A stretch of DNA of 64,000 bases, taken from contig NC_063014.1 in assembly GCF_020509005.1 (NCBI RefSeq), forward strand, positions 1,364,001 to 1,428,000. The letters are read 5' to 3'. The notes beneath the pieces were generated by a model. That model worked only from the letters and a program-made list of their open reading frames with translations. It made no database searches and had not been told where the DNA came from. Made by a program: the position numbers and the translations under genes. This stretch comes from Fulvia fulva. Taxonomy: Eukaryota > Ascomycota > Dothideomycetes > Mycosphaerellales > Mycosphaerellaceae. Positions 1 through 10,007 of the stretch are shown piece by piece (the first letter of the stretch is position 1; each line of letters opens with the position of its first letter).

Positions 1-505
1 CACAGAAGCGCCGACTTTGTTCTTCTCCGTGCAAATTCGTTTGCTGTCTGCCCTCCTAGTCGTTCTTTTTGTTGCACACCAGCACACCCACTCAGTCTTT
101 ACTTAGACGCGCCTGCGGCGTGATACGTTCCCTCACCCACACAGTCCATCATTGACCTGTCAGAGACCGCTGGAGTAACTCACCACATTCCTTGCGACAC
201 GCGGCCATCAGTTGTGCAGCTAGCCTTACGTCTCGCCTCCCTTCCTTCATCACCCGATCTACCCATCGCAGCTGCCAGCTGTTGACATCAGTACGGAAAC
301 TCGTCGACGCAATCAAAGTATCCGATCCGGCGCCTCGAAACACTTGCTGTTCATCTCCAACTTGCGACGACCTCGAGTCAGGACATTCAAGCGCCGACTA
401 TCTTCACCACCGCGCATCATTTCGTGGCTTGATTGCTCCTGCCCAACAACCTTCCAAGCAACTACCAGGTTCAAGCCGCCAACCTAGAAGCAACAGCATT
501 ACAAC
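1..505. other. upstream region / 5' leader of the Ser-rich gene
   Basis: No convincing coding sequence. The open frames here have the composition of chance frames in GC-rich DNA. The sequence is rich in short C/T and CA tracts, as is common in promoters and leaders of filamentous ascomycetes, and it runs directly into the ATG at 506. It probably holds the promoter and leader of that gene. Confidence 0.4.
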
Positions 506-1270
506 ATGTCGCTCGTCCGTGCCCTCACCACCAGGCGCGCAAAGCCAGATGCGTTTGGAAACGTTCAGCATGTCGGTCGCGCCGCAAGTCAACGTGCCGG
601 CAAGCCAGTACATCGTTCGCAGATCTCTTCGCCGGTCGCCCTCGTCTCCAGCTCCAACCCGCTGTCGTACGAAGCACCAGATATTGCTGGTACGAAGCCG
701 ATCGAATTCCGCAAGGTCTCCTCAGAATCGTCGGCCGCATCTTCGCACTCTGCCGAGGACAGCGACGCAAGCACTCTGAGCATCAACAGCAACACCGACG
801 CCTCGTCTGTGGAAGAGTCTTCGCCGATCACTCCGGAGCCAGAGCCAAACCACCTGAGCTGCTACTTCAAGACATCATCGTCAGATAGTTCTGCAAGAAC
901 ATCTCTGGACGCTCCGGTGATCCCTCAACGTGTGCCATCGCATTCGAAGAAGGCTCACGAGCGACTTCACCGCAAGCGATCTGTGCAACGCTTGATGTCC
1001 CCACCAACAAGCATTATCCTCCGAAGAGAATCTTCAGAGATGTTCCAAGCTGTCGAACTGCCAAGGGAGAACCCATTCACCGGCGAACTCGCCCAACTGG
1101 ACGAGGTTGCCGAGGAGTTCAGCCATGCAGTTCGTGACACCGAAGCAGATGCCGATGCCACGTGCATGGTCATGAACGACCTGGCCCACTTCAGCGCATC
1201 AGACTACCTGGCGGAGATCCACAGCCTCATCTACGAGACCTTCCTGGCAGAGGGGCCATCCTGGATCTAG
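506..1270 (+). CDS. Ser-rich hypothetical protein, conserved-looking in fungi
   Basis: Uninterrupted 254-codon frame with a good fungal start context (acaacATGtc). The N terminus is basic (MSLVRALTTRRAK). Residues about 65-135 are a low-complexity Ser/Asp/Glu stretch, followed by a basic patch (residues about 145-165). The acidic C-terminal part (about 185-254, EEFSHAVRDTEADADATC onward) looks helical. There is no signal peptide, membrane segment or catalytic motif. I do not recognise a named family. The strongly structured composition and the clean start argue for a real gene. Function unknown; the basic N terminus and Ser-rich core would suit a phosphorylated nuclear or cytoplasmic protein, but that is only inference. 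Confidence 0.72.
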   Translation: MSLVRALTTRRAKPDAFGNVQHVGRAASQRAGKPVHRSQISSPVALVSSSNPLSYEAPDIAGTKPIEFRKVSSESSAASSHSAEDSDASTLSINSNTDASSVEESSPITPEPEPNHLSCYFKTSSSDSSARTSLDAPVIPQRVPSHSKKAHERLHRKRSVQRLMSPPTSIILRRESSEMFQAVELPRENPFTGELAQLDEVAEEFSHAVRDTEADADATCMVMNDLAHFSASDYLAEIHSLIYETFLAEGPSWI

Positions 1271-2636
1271 ATCATCCACCAAACGTTCAACGCACAATCG
1301 AACCCATGTCGATCAGGAAATCGACACGGGTTGCAGATCGGGTGCCTCTCCCCTACGGTCCGCCAACCAACCACCACACCAGACAAGCCTGTCATTATGG
1401 AGAGCATCTCAGTGCAGGACATCTTGGGCTATTGAGTTCGATGTGCATAAATTGCAGCCTGGCCACACATTTCACATTACTACACAAAACACTATCAACA
1501 TGTCTGGCAGACTCTTACGACGATTACGATTATCTACTAGAGGACCTGCCGTCCACTCCTTTGCACAGTGCAATTATGAGAAATATGAATTGGGAGATCC
1601 AAGGGAAGGATACATTTGGCGTTTCATTTGCTTGCTTGTGTCGATTGATGGCATACCGCTACTGCTGGTTTGAGAAGTCTCAAGGAGGGGCAGAAGTTTC
1701 TTGTCATCTTTTTGGAATCGATTATTGCAATATCACGTAAGATATTGTTCTTGTGAATATTGAATCAAAAGTTCATCGCAATCACTTTCGTCTCAAACGT
1801 CTCTCGATCTGTTCCTCGATACATAGACTGTGCTGGTTCTGCTTGCTGGTCTGAAGCCTTCCACAATGACAATGCTGAAGTCCAGATTACCTAGCTGATC
1901 TTTCCTTTGCCGGAAGTCTCTTGTATCGATAATCGTGATCGACCGCGGAAGCTACTCTGGTTGTTCCGTGACACAGCTTCATGTCATGCACAATATCGGC
2001 TCTTGTGATCCGTCGTGTTACTGATCTCCATACACCTGCATGTGAGTGACGGTGGTCTTCCCTCAGACTTGTCACATCGCCACCCACGACAGCTGCACAG
2101 GAGCAGCGCATGTGAAAGTCTGGTCGCGCCTGGTGAATAGTGGGCGATCACCGTTCCGCGACTGCTGCGATCGACTTCAAGGTTGCGTGGCTGCACGTGG
2201 CCACGTGCGCCCGCGGCGCCTTCCGCTCAAAGTTGTGATGAGATGTTTGTTTTCCGCCAAAGTTGAGCCTGTCGCGTGCGCACTCATATCACTTCACCAC
2301 TTCAACCGTACCGATACTTACCACGACTACCACCGTTGCGAAGTGCGTCGAGTGTCTCAGCCAGGACCATCCGCGGAGTTCCCTTCTCACACCGCCCAAC
2401 CTAAACGGCGTGCCTGCAGTAGTTTGTTCCACACGAACGACCCCTCCATCACCAAGTGGTGGACGACATCAACCGGATTACTTGACTAATTCTTCAATAT
2501 CACAAAGCAGCTCTACCCACACACACGACCACCAATCCGTCCGATCGATCTTCCGTCACTGCCGAGAAGCACAGCGTGTGCAGACGCGGTGCTGCAACAA
2601 CACCAGACCAGACCAGCCGCTGCGGACGAGTACAAG
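1271..2636. promoter_or_regulatory. 3' flank of the Ser-rich gene and promoter region of CKS1
   Basis: No gene is evident. The part nearest CKS1 contains a perfect 16-bp palindrome with two CACGTG E-boxes (2193-2208) and, just downstream, a direct repeat TTCCGC(T)CAAAGTTG at 2221-2235 and 2252-2265. A C/T- and CA-rich leader precedes the CKS1 ATG. These motifs lie about 370-445 bp upstream of the start codon and are candidate upstream activating sites; none is tested. Confidence 0.45.
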
Positions 2637-3315
2637 ATGGATATCGACTACACACGACGCAACAAGAAGCCTAGGCTTTTGACTGATTCGGAGAGGGACA
2701 AGCTGGACGAGTTCATTGATTCGATACATTATTCGAGCAGGTAAGCAGAACTCTCTCGTGCAAGGTTGGTGGGGTTTGCGGTGTCACTGGCAGCGGAGGA
2801 TGTCATATAGGCGGTTGAGTAGCACAGCAAGCGTGCACAGGTGCGACACGTGCCAAAGCGAAGCGCGCCATTTCTCTGAGAGGCCCGAGTGAGCTATGCC
2901 ACCAAGAAGCATGGGTAGTCAGCGGCGTGGCGGGCAGATCTCGAGTGACTTGCAGCTAATCCGACTCACACAGGTACAACGACGATCACTTCGAGTACCG
3001 GCACGTGCAGTTGCCCAAGCAGATGCTCAAGGCGATACCCAAAGATTACTTCGACGGAGCACGCGGCACACTAAAGCTGCTGTGGGAAGACGAATGGAGA
3101 GGACTTGGCATTACACAGGTGAGATACAGACACGCCTGCGTCGTTACTCACGAAGCTGATTCAATTACAGAGCTTGGGATGGGAGCATTACGAGGTCCAC
3201 GAGCCTGAGCCACACATACTTCTCTTCAAGTGAGCATTTCCGTACCGCTGAAGCGTAGAAGCAACACTGACCACATAACAGACGACCGATCAACTTCCAG
3301 CCCGGCGCGCAATAG
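2637..3315 (+). CDS. CKS1: Cyclin-dependent kinase regulatory subunit (Cks1/Suc1)
   Basis: Four exons by GT..AG joins that keep frame: 2637-2740, 2974-3118, 3171-3229, 3282-3315, giving 113 residues, the usual size for the fungal protein. The product starts [13 protein letters not shown] and contains the family hallmarks: [20 protein letters not shown] (N-terminal beta sheet and phosphate-binding Arg), [14 protein letters not shown], and the hinge/CDK-binding segment [20 protein letters not shown]. Cks1 binds the cyclin-dependent kinase and a phosphorylated substrate site and promotes multisite phosphorylation and SCF-dependent turnover of CDK inhibitors. Intron 1 (233 nt) is much longer than introns 2 and 3 (52 nt each). 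Homology is very clear; exon ends are inferred from splice signals only. Confidence 0.95.
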
Positions 3316-3749
3316 GAATAGCGCTCCGCAGTAACCAGACTCTCACATCGCTTCCAAACAGCCTACAGGGCCGCAGATCGCAACGCCCGACTGGAGGGAC
3401 AAAAGCCATCACGACACGCAGTCTAGTGGGAAAGCCCGAATCGAGGCATTCTCAGCAATAAGAAGGCGAAGCTCTTTCACTTGTACGCATTATCACGGGC
3501 GCTTTGGTTGACGAGGATAATGCATTACGGACGATTCAAGGCGTTCAAGCCAATTGTGCATAGCCAATGCTATTTGTCTCTTCTCATGCGTCAAATGGTT
3601 CGGCAGGAACAAAGGTGCAACCAGCGTTGGTATTGGAGTGCGCCCAGAATAGGCTGCTGATGATGGTTTCGTGGAGGTGCGAGCACGTGTCATCACGTTG
3701 AAGTTTACAGATATAGCCATTAGTCGATAAGCTTGTTCTCACCACCTGC
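3316..3749. other. intergenic, between CKS1 and a hAT element
   Basis: 3' flank of CKS1. I see no coding sequence or RNA gene. Composition is normal, without the CpA depletion seen in the adjacent element, so the RIP damage stops at the element boundary. Confidence 0.4.
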
Positions 3750-5518
3750 AATGAAAGCAGACTGATCAACAAGCCAACGAGTCAAAAATGAGGTGAATGA
3801 CTTGATTGTTTGTACCCTGCTAGCTCGTGACTTGCCTTGCAAGTGAATACAGTACACAGCATCTGACTTGCCTTGGTTGCTCAACTTGTGACGTGCCAAG
3901 ACCTATATCGTCGTCGTTGCTGGTGTTACTGTCGGAGGTGTTGTTGCCTGAGTTCTCACCCTATTGAACAGCTCTTGCTTAATCGTTATCACCCCTTACT
4001 TGCACTAGCTTTTCAAGGTCATTAGGTTGTTAATAGTGCTTGCTACTATGTGCTTTCGCTTCGGCGTAAGAATATCACCTGCTTGACTAAACTGTCACTC
4101 CGGCTCATCACTTATTATAGGGCAGTAGTAGATATCGAGCGCTATTCGTACTAGATTAGGCCATTGCGGTAGCTTATCAACCCAATACTTGATAGGTGAA
4201 TCAGTAATAGCAAGCTCAGCTTTAGGGTACCGCGGTAGGCGTATGTACTGCTCTATCTTATCGAGGCCTCGTTAAGCGCAATCTTCGTCGCTCTCGTAAT
4301 CTTCGACGAAGCCCTTATCGACGGTAAGGTGTAAGGACTGTTACGGCTGCTTCTTCTCGATCGTGACTGGCTTATAGGTTAGCTAGAGCTTCGTTACCTC
4401 TTTCTTACGGCCTATAATCTACGTATTAGTAGGACCGAAGCGGCTATCGCTTTCGTTATACTCAAGCTAACGCTACTTTATTCTTAGGTATAATACGACT
4501 ACTACTACGTACGTAGATTCTGTCGATTATTAAGCCGGTAGTGACTTAATACGGTAGATAGGACTTATAGCGCTCTTAAAGGTAGACAAGTAGTCGTCTG
4601 AGGCGCACTGTCTAGACCTTACGATAGGGGATATTGTCTTTAATAATCTAGCTACAAAGCAGTGCGAGAAACTCGTCCTTATCGAATTCGATAGTACGCT
4701 CGTTATTAATCTACTACCTACTATAATTTTAATCCAAGCCCTTCCTCTTCTTCTCTTTCGGTTGAATAACACCGTTGCTATCGATGTGGTGCTTCGTCTT
4801 TATATAGTTCGAAGCACTAGTCGTAGAGACGTTGGTCTTATAGATGCCCTTCTCTTTTCTACTAGCGCTATAGTATAGCTTATAGAGCTAGTATTCGAGC
4901 CCATCTTTGTCCTCAATAGGCCAGCCGTGGTTCTAAATGAATGATGAGTAGTTACGGTCTTGTGAGGTACGGCAATAGGCCTTCAGTCGCGTCTAATCTA
5001 GCTAGTTAAGCAAGTCGTGCTTTCTCTTCCCTAGTACCTTGGATATGTCGGCTTTGTTGCTCACGGCGTCGATCTCGATAGTTGGCGCGAATAGATCTTC
5101 AGTATCTAGTACGGTTGAAAGCATACTACTAGTTTCAACTTGCTACGAGTCTATGTTGTGGTGTAGTGAGGTCGTGAAGTTGATGCTTGGAGGTTGAGAT
5201 AGACGCGTCGGAATTGAGAAGTCGGGAAAACTGAAGCGGGAAAGCACGTGACCGTCGGTACGTGATCCGATTAGCTTGGAGATAGGTCCGCACTTCCTAG
5301 AATTCCACCTTCTTAGATCGACATGACCTTGAATATCATTAACAACACCTTGTAAAACGACACAGACATGCTCACAAGGCTTGCAAACGAAGGAGAAAAC
5401 ACCGCTTGATTGTTTGAAAATACTGACTAAGCTATAGGCTTCCAACTTGCTTGCTTGTGACAAGGCTTGATTGCAAACCTTGGAGAATGACTTGCTTGTT
5501 GATCAGACTGAATGAAAG
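3750..5518 (-). mobile_element. RIP-mutated, internally deleted hAT element with TIRs and 8-bp TSD
   Basis: A complete element can be delimited at 3758-5510 (1,753 bp). The left end starts CAGACTGATCAACAAGC (3758-3774) and the right end is its inverted copy at 5494-5510 with one mismatch. The perfect 8-bp direct repeat aatgaaag flanks it (3750-3757 and 5511-5518). CAG-starting TIRs and an 8-bp TSD are hallmarks of hAT elements. The inside is depleted in CA/TG and rich in TA. It encodes the remains of a transposase on the minus strand. At about 1.75 kb it is too short for an intact hAT element. Confidence 0.92.
3903..5124 (-). pseudogene. hAT transposase remnant (BED finger plus hATC dimerisation region)
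   Basis: Reading the minus strand from the ATG at 5124 gives a typical hAT N terminus. A BED-type zinc-finger segment near 4930-4760 reads NHGWPIEDKDG..EY-stop-LYKLYY..TKHHIDSNG; the expected WLCKLC has become stop-L-Y-K-L-Y. Next comes FDKDEFLALLC..stop..IIKDNIPYRKV (about 4690-4610). The C-terminal dimerisation (hATC) segment at about 4265-4050 reads YWVDKLPQWPNLVRIALDIY, with DEPE and F-S-Q-A-G-D following. Trp codons are TAG and Cys codons TAY, as expected of CpA to TpA change on the opposite strand. Only a short stretch separates the N-terminal and dimerisation parts, so the catalytic middle is largely deleted. Not functional. Confidence 0.88.
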
Positions 5519-5942
5519 CACAGACCAGAGCCATGAACAGATCACGAACGCTATCTATTGTCACTCGAAGCCCAGGACCAAGGCCGCGGGATGCGATGGC
5601 GTGGAGCTTGGATTGGAGAGAGACTTGACACCTGCGACGTGAGGTGTAATCTGCTCCCAAGTAGAGGTGCTGTGGAAGCTCGTACCCTTTGGGCGTGCTC
5701 AGGCTGCGAGACCCGTGTTGTGGCTTGATAGACATGGACTCTTCTGAACTTCTGAGCATCGAATGGTAGACCGTGGTAGAGAGAATCTTGCTGCAACGAT
5801 GCCCATCCTCGCAAGACCCGTTTTGTGCATCAACTTCAGCTCAAAGAATCGTAACATCATAATCATTTCGTTGTACTTCATGTACCCGCCCACCTCTCAC
5901 TCAGACACACACCTATACCCTACACCCACCTATTCCCCCACC
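5519..5942. other. intergenic, 3' side of AMS1
   Basis: Short flank between the hAT element and the stop codon of the alpha-mannosidase gene. No gene is apparent; it should contain the AMS1 3' UTR (minus strand). Confidence 0.4.
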
Positions 5943-8900
5943 CTAAGCCAACTTCAACTTATACGTCGCAACCTCAAACGCTCTCAACTCCACCTCCAAC
6001 CCCTTCTCTCCTAAATGCACCTCCTCCACCTCATCCTCCAGCAAATTCGTCTTCCACGCCCTACTAACCTTGACGGGGCCCAGGTTGATCGTGCCCCTGC
6101 TCGTACCACCGAGACTATCATAAACTCGCAAGATGACATGCCTACCCTTCTTCGGCGGCATGTCTCCATTACTGGCGTCCTCATCATCCTCGCCGCGCTT
6201 GACGGTGTCAAGGATCAGACTCGGGTTGCTGTCGGATGTGAACTTGAAGGCAGAGAGCAGAGTGCTGATGCTCGATGGGTCTGGGTGGCGATGCACGCGC
6301 ATGGGGTTGTTGAAGTTAAAGCCAGCGCGGACAGTGGTCTCGTTTAGGGGACCGGCGTGAGGGAGGATTGCCCACTTGATCTTGTGGCGTCCCATATCGG
6401 CGTGTGCGTCTGGTGCTTTTGGTGCTCGGAGCAGAGAGAGGCGCATGAGGTTGCCGACTGTGGCGAAGCCGTACTTGCTGTCGTTCAGGACACTGATACC
6501 GTAACCGTTCTCAGAAAGGTCAGCCCACTTGTGGCAGCAAACTTCGAATTTAGCCATGTCCCAGGTAGTGTTGTAGTGAGTAGGTCTCTTGACAATGCCG
6601 AATTGTGTTTCGTAGGAGGCTTCAGTGTTCTTGACAGTGGTTGGGAACTCGACCTTCAAGAATTTCATGGTCTCGTGCCATTCGACTTCCGCCTCCGTCT
6701 CGACGTAGGACGTCTGGTTGTCGTCTGTGATGGCTGAGAGTGCAACAGTGGTCTTGATCCAGGACTTGTCGGAGATCTTCGTCAGCGTTGAGACGGCAAC
6801 ACGGAAGGGAGAGTTCTCTGTGATCTGCGTTGCGTGCGATGGCTTGAGCTCTTTGCGGGAGTTGAGGTGGAAGACTTCAACGTCCCAGGCTTGCCAGTAT
6901 AGTGGCTTGTCGTCGAAGATGACAAGTTGGTTGCTCTTGCCACCCTTGGGTATGGTCTCGCGACGCGCTTCTTTGTCGTAAAGTGAGGTGATGACACCAT
7001 CAGCAACTTTCACCTGGAGCTTCGAGTTCTCGAGCAAGAGTGACCCATCCTCGAGCTCATTGACAGAAGCGACCTGCAAGAAGTCTGCTGGGGCGGATCT
7101 CTCAGCCTCAGGCTGACCGATAACTTCGGCGCTGTGCGTCAAGCCGGAGACTGTCTGGTGCATCACGATTTCGTGGCGCTTCCAGCCCAGTGTGTTGAGC
7201 GCCACAGGCTTAGCACTGTTGGAGTCTTTAAAGCCAAGAGCGTCCAATGTCTCCTTCAGTACCTTCTTACCAGTCTCGAACACTTTAGCATAGCATTCGT
7301 CTGAGTCGTCGTAGCACATCTCGATGGATGAGCCAGGTAAGCAGTCGTGGAACTGACACAGCAGCACGTTCTCCCACATGAGGTCAATCTCCTTCTTTGG
7401 GTACTTGTAGTCCTTATCGCCACCAATCGTCGCCAAAGTTGCCAGATACTCGATATCGTGTAGCATAATCTCACTCGTTCGGTTGTTGCGCTTATTGTTC
7501 GCTTGGGTGGTATAAGTGCCACGGTGCAGTTCGAAGTACAACTCGCCATACCAAGTCACGAATTCGGTGGTGCCGTTGGCAGCGTTCTTCTCTAATCGAT
7601 CAAAGAAGTCCTCGACACTCCAGCCCATGTGCACACGCGGGAGTTTGCCAACCTGGTCGCTCATGCCGCGACAACGACGAAGCTTCTCAATGTGCCCCCA
7701 CGTTGGACCACCTCCGCCGTCACCTTTTCCAAAGACAAGTAATGAGGTAGGGTCCTGGTCCATGCTCTTGTGTTGTGTAACGGATCTCTTGACATCACCA
7801 AAATGAGCCTCTGCAGTGTACGTCTCGGATGGAGCCATGTGGCAGATGACTTGGCTGCCGTCCAGGCTGACCCAGTTGAATGTGGTGTGCGGGAAGTTGT
7901 TGATGTTGTTCCAGCTAAGCTTTTGGGTGAAGAAGCGGTTCATGCCTGCAAGTCTGCAGAGCTGTGGGAGCTGCGAGGAGTATCCAAAGGTATCGGGAAG
8001 CCAGAATGTGCGACATCTCTCTCCGAATCGTGATTCAAAGTAGCGTTGACCGTATACAAACTGCCTGACGAGTGACTCTCCCGATGGAAGATTGGTGTCA
8101 TGCTCGACCCAACTGCCTCCGATGGGTTGGAAGTTGCCCTTCTTGATGTGGTCCTTCACCCGGTCGAATGCATAAGGATAGAACGTCTCTAGCCACTTGT
8201 ATTGCTGTGCCTGTGAAGCGCAGAAACGATGCTCCTTGTACCGATCGAGAAGATCGCATTGGTTTGACCAACTTCGTGCGATCTTCCGCTTTGTCTCTGC
8301 CCAAGGCCATAGCCAGCACGTATCGATGTGGCAGTGACCAATGCCACTCACGAGGACTTCCTTGTCCTTCTCAAGGTCGTACACATCGGCCGAGTCCACT
8401 TTTTCTCCGATGTATTTTTGTGCAATCTTCCTGCACTCCTTGAGGCAGTCGTCGGACCCTCCTCCTGCGACAAAGCAATCCATGATCTCGTTGCAAACTT
8501 GCAATGCCAAATGCTCTTCCCAGCTGTCTGTAGGAAACTCGCGAGCAGCATCACCGATGATCCAGAAGTCGTAGTAGAGTGCTCGTGCATCTTCGTTGAC
8601 ACTCACAAGATCGGCCTGCTGAAGCTGGAAGTACTTGTCCGGGTTGGGAGGCTGAATCGAGTCGCCGCCAGGTGCATTGCCAAACATGCCGTTGCATGCT
8701 GCTTCGATATAGATCGTCTGTTCCTTGCCATCTCTGTAGGACTGCGGGACAATCCATTCTATCCTCTCGCCGTTACCCGTCAAGCCTTGCAATGGCTTCC
8801 CGTCTTCAGTCCACACCATGCCCTCATTGCTGCAGTCCCAGTGCAGCTCGATCAACGAGTTGTTGCTCCATTCCTGAGGCACTGTGAACTGAACCTTGAA

Positions 8901-9278
8901 CCAATGTGTGCTCCAACTGGGACCGAATGACTCGCCTTTCTTCGTCTTCTTGTATTCATTGTCTTGACTCGTCGCTTCCTTGAACGTCGGTCGAGTGAGA
9001 TCCGGAGCATGCCACACAGACAGCTTTACATGTTCGTCACCCGACACACGGCCACGGTAGAGCTTCGCCAACAAGCCTTGCTCTCTGTACTGCCCGTTGT
9101 CGGTGAACTGTCCAAGACGACTTCTGTATATGTCGTGTATGAGCTTGCCCTTGGGTCTCTGGGCCAGCTGCGGATACGCGGGAGAAGCAGATGCCATGAT
9201 GCTGTTGTGTTCTCCTCCCATCTTCGAGCAAGAGACAATGCAAGTGCGTGCAGAGAGGTCAGCAGGGCCAAGTGTCAA
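5943..9278 (-). CDS. AMS1: Alpha-mannosidase, GH38 family (vacuolar Ams1 type)
   Basis: Intronless frame of up to 1,111 residues, the usual length of fungal Ams1. The N-terminal beta domain (about 30-300) is followed by the GH38 catalytic barrel with the zinc-binding HxD motif GHCHIDTCWLWPW (His317, Asp319) and the nucleophile in FWLPDTFGYSSQLPQL (Asp429). The family C-terminal beta domains run to the end. It removes terminal alpha-mannose from free oligosaccharides and glycoproteins, normally in the vacuole, reached by the Cvt/autophagy route. No signal peptide is seen, as expected for Ams1. The start is uncertain: Met at 9221 (MGGEHNS) or 9197 (MASASPAYPQL) lies closer to the first conserved segment, so the first 19-27 residues may not be translated. 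Confidence 0.95.
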   Translation of the reverse strand: MTLGPADLSARTCIVSCSKMGGEHNSIMASASPAYPQLAQRPKGKLIHDIYRSRLGQFTDNGQYREQGLLAKLYRGRVSGDEHVKLSVWHAPDLTRPTFKEATSQDNEYKKTKKGESFGPSWSTHWFKVQFTVPQEWSNNSLIELHWDCSNEGMVWTEDGKPLQGLTGNGERIEWIVPQSYRDGKEQTIYIEAACNGMFGNAPGGDSIQPPNPDKYFQLQQADLVSVNEDARALYYDFWIIGDAAREFPTDSWEEHLALQVCNEIMDCFVAGGGSDDCLKECRKIAQKYIGEKVDSADVYDLEKDKEVLVSGIGHCHIDTCWLWPWAETKRKIARSWSNQCDLLDRYKEHRFCASQAQQYKWLETFYPYAFDRVKDHIKKGNFQPIGGSWVEHDTNLPSGESLVRQFVYGQRYFESRFGERCRTFWLPDTFGYSSQLPQLCRLAGMNRFFTQKLSWNNINNFPHTTFNWVSLDGSQVICHMAPSETYTAEAHFGDVKRSVTQHKSMDQDPTSLLVFGKGDGGGGPTWGHIEKLRRCRGMSDQVGKLPRVHMGWSVEDFFDRLEKNAANGTTEFVTWYGELYFELHRGTYTTQANNKRNNRTSEIMLHDIEYLATLATIGGDKDYKYPKKEIDLMWENVLLCQFHDCLPGSSIEMCYDDSDECYAKVFETGKKVLKETLDALGFKDSNSAKPVALNTLGWKRHEIVMHQTVSGLTHSAEVIGQPEAERSAPADFLQVASVNELEDGSLLLENSKLQVKVADGVITSLYDKEARRETIPKGGKSNQLVIFDDKPLYWQAWDVEVFHLNSRKELKPSHATQITENSPFRVAVSTLTKISDKSWIKTTVALSAITDDNQTSYVETEAEVEWHETMKFLKVEFPTTVKNTEASYETQFGIVKRPTHYNTTWDMAKFEVCCHKWADLSENGYGISVLNDSKYGFATVGNLMRLSLLRAPKAPDAHADMGRHKIKWAILPHAGPLNETTVRAGFNFNNPMRVHRHPDPSSISTLLSAFKFTSDSNPSLILDTVKRGEDDEDASNGDMPPKKGRHVILRVYDSLGGTSRGTINLGPVKVSRAWKTNLLEDEVEEVHLGEKGLEVELRAFEVATYKLKLA

Positions 9279-10007
9279 GAATGTGTGTCGCTAGGTCAGG
9301 TGAACATGCTCGATAGAGAGTGTGCAACATCAAGAACACCACCACTACCGCCATGCAGGTACAGTACGCGTGGAGCTCTCCGCAGTGCCACTGTGCCAGG
9401 GTGCCTAGGTAGCCACGGTAGCAAGCCGCAGCTTTCCACGCCCTTGGCAGTGATGGTCGTTGCCTTTCCTCCTCTCCACCACCTGCTCGGTATGCAGGAT
9501 GAAGATGACTTCTGGTCTGCCCCCCATCTGCGCTGTGCTCACCAGGTGCCATCGAACGGCATCTGTGCGTGCTATGCCCCAGAGTCGTTTGGCATCCGGT
9601 AGCGTGCAGTGTGAAACGATGGTGTTTGCAGACCCAATTACGGGATAAGCTTAAGACTTGTGTTAATGTGGCCTCCAGTCGTTTGGCAGTGGCGGACTCG
9701 ATGTATACGGGACATAAGGCACCTCTGCCGCTGCCCGCGATCGCGAGTCGATGCTGCAAGAGGATCGTTACTGGCAGTGATGGCTGCTGCTTCGTTGGCT
9801 GCCAGCTCATCGCGTGCATCCCTGCTCGACTGCAATTTATGATACTGTACTGACGAACAACATTGAATCCGCAGTGAACGGGCTCGGGTTGCCTGAGGAT
9901 GCGCGGTACCTTGCACTCCAGACATGAACCTCGCCTTCGTTCTTGAGCTTGAGCTTGCTACACCTCTGGACAAAACATTCAGGCCAACACCACAGTCGCT
10001 TCGCACC
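9279..10007. promoter_or_regulatory. divergent promoter region, AMS1 / TPR-like gene
   Basis: AMS1 is transcribed leftward and the next gene rightward, so this stretch of about 0.7 kb should contain both promoters. Open frames within it on both strands overlap one another and have no recognisable product. An in-frame ATG at 9924 would extend the right-hand gene by 28 codons. Confidence 0.45.

Noticed and set aside
192..779. 195-codon frame before and over the Ser-rich gene
   Set aside because: Overlaps the better gene at 506-1270 in another frame and has an Arg/Ser/Pro-rich chance composition.
9259..9819. 186-codon minus-strand frame between AMS1 and the TPR-like gene
   Set aside because: Overlaps the AMS1 start and the divergent promoter; low-complexity, no family.
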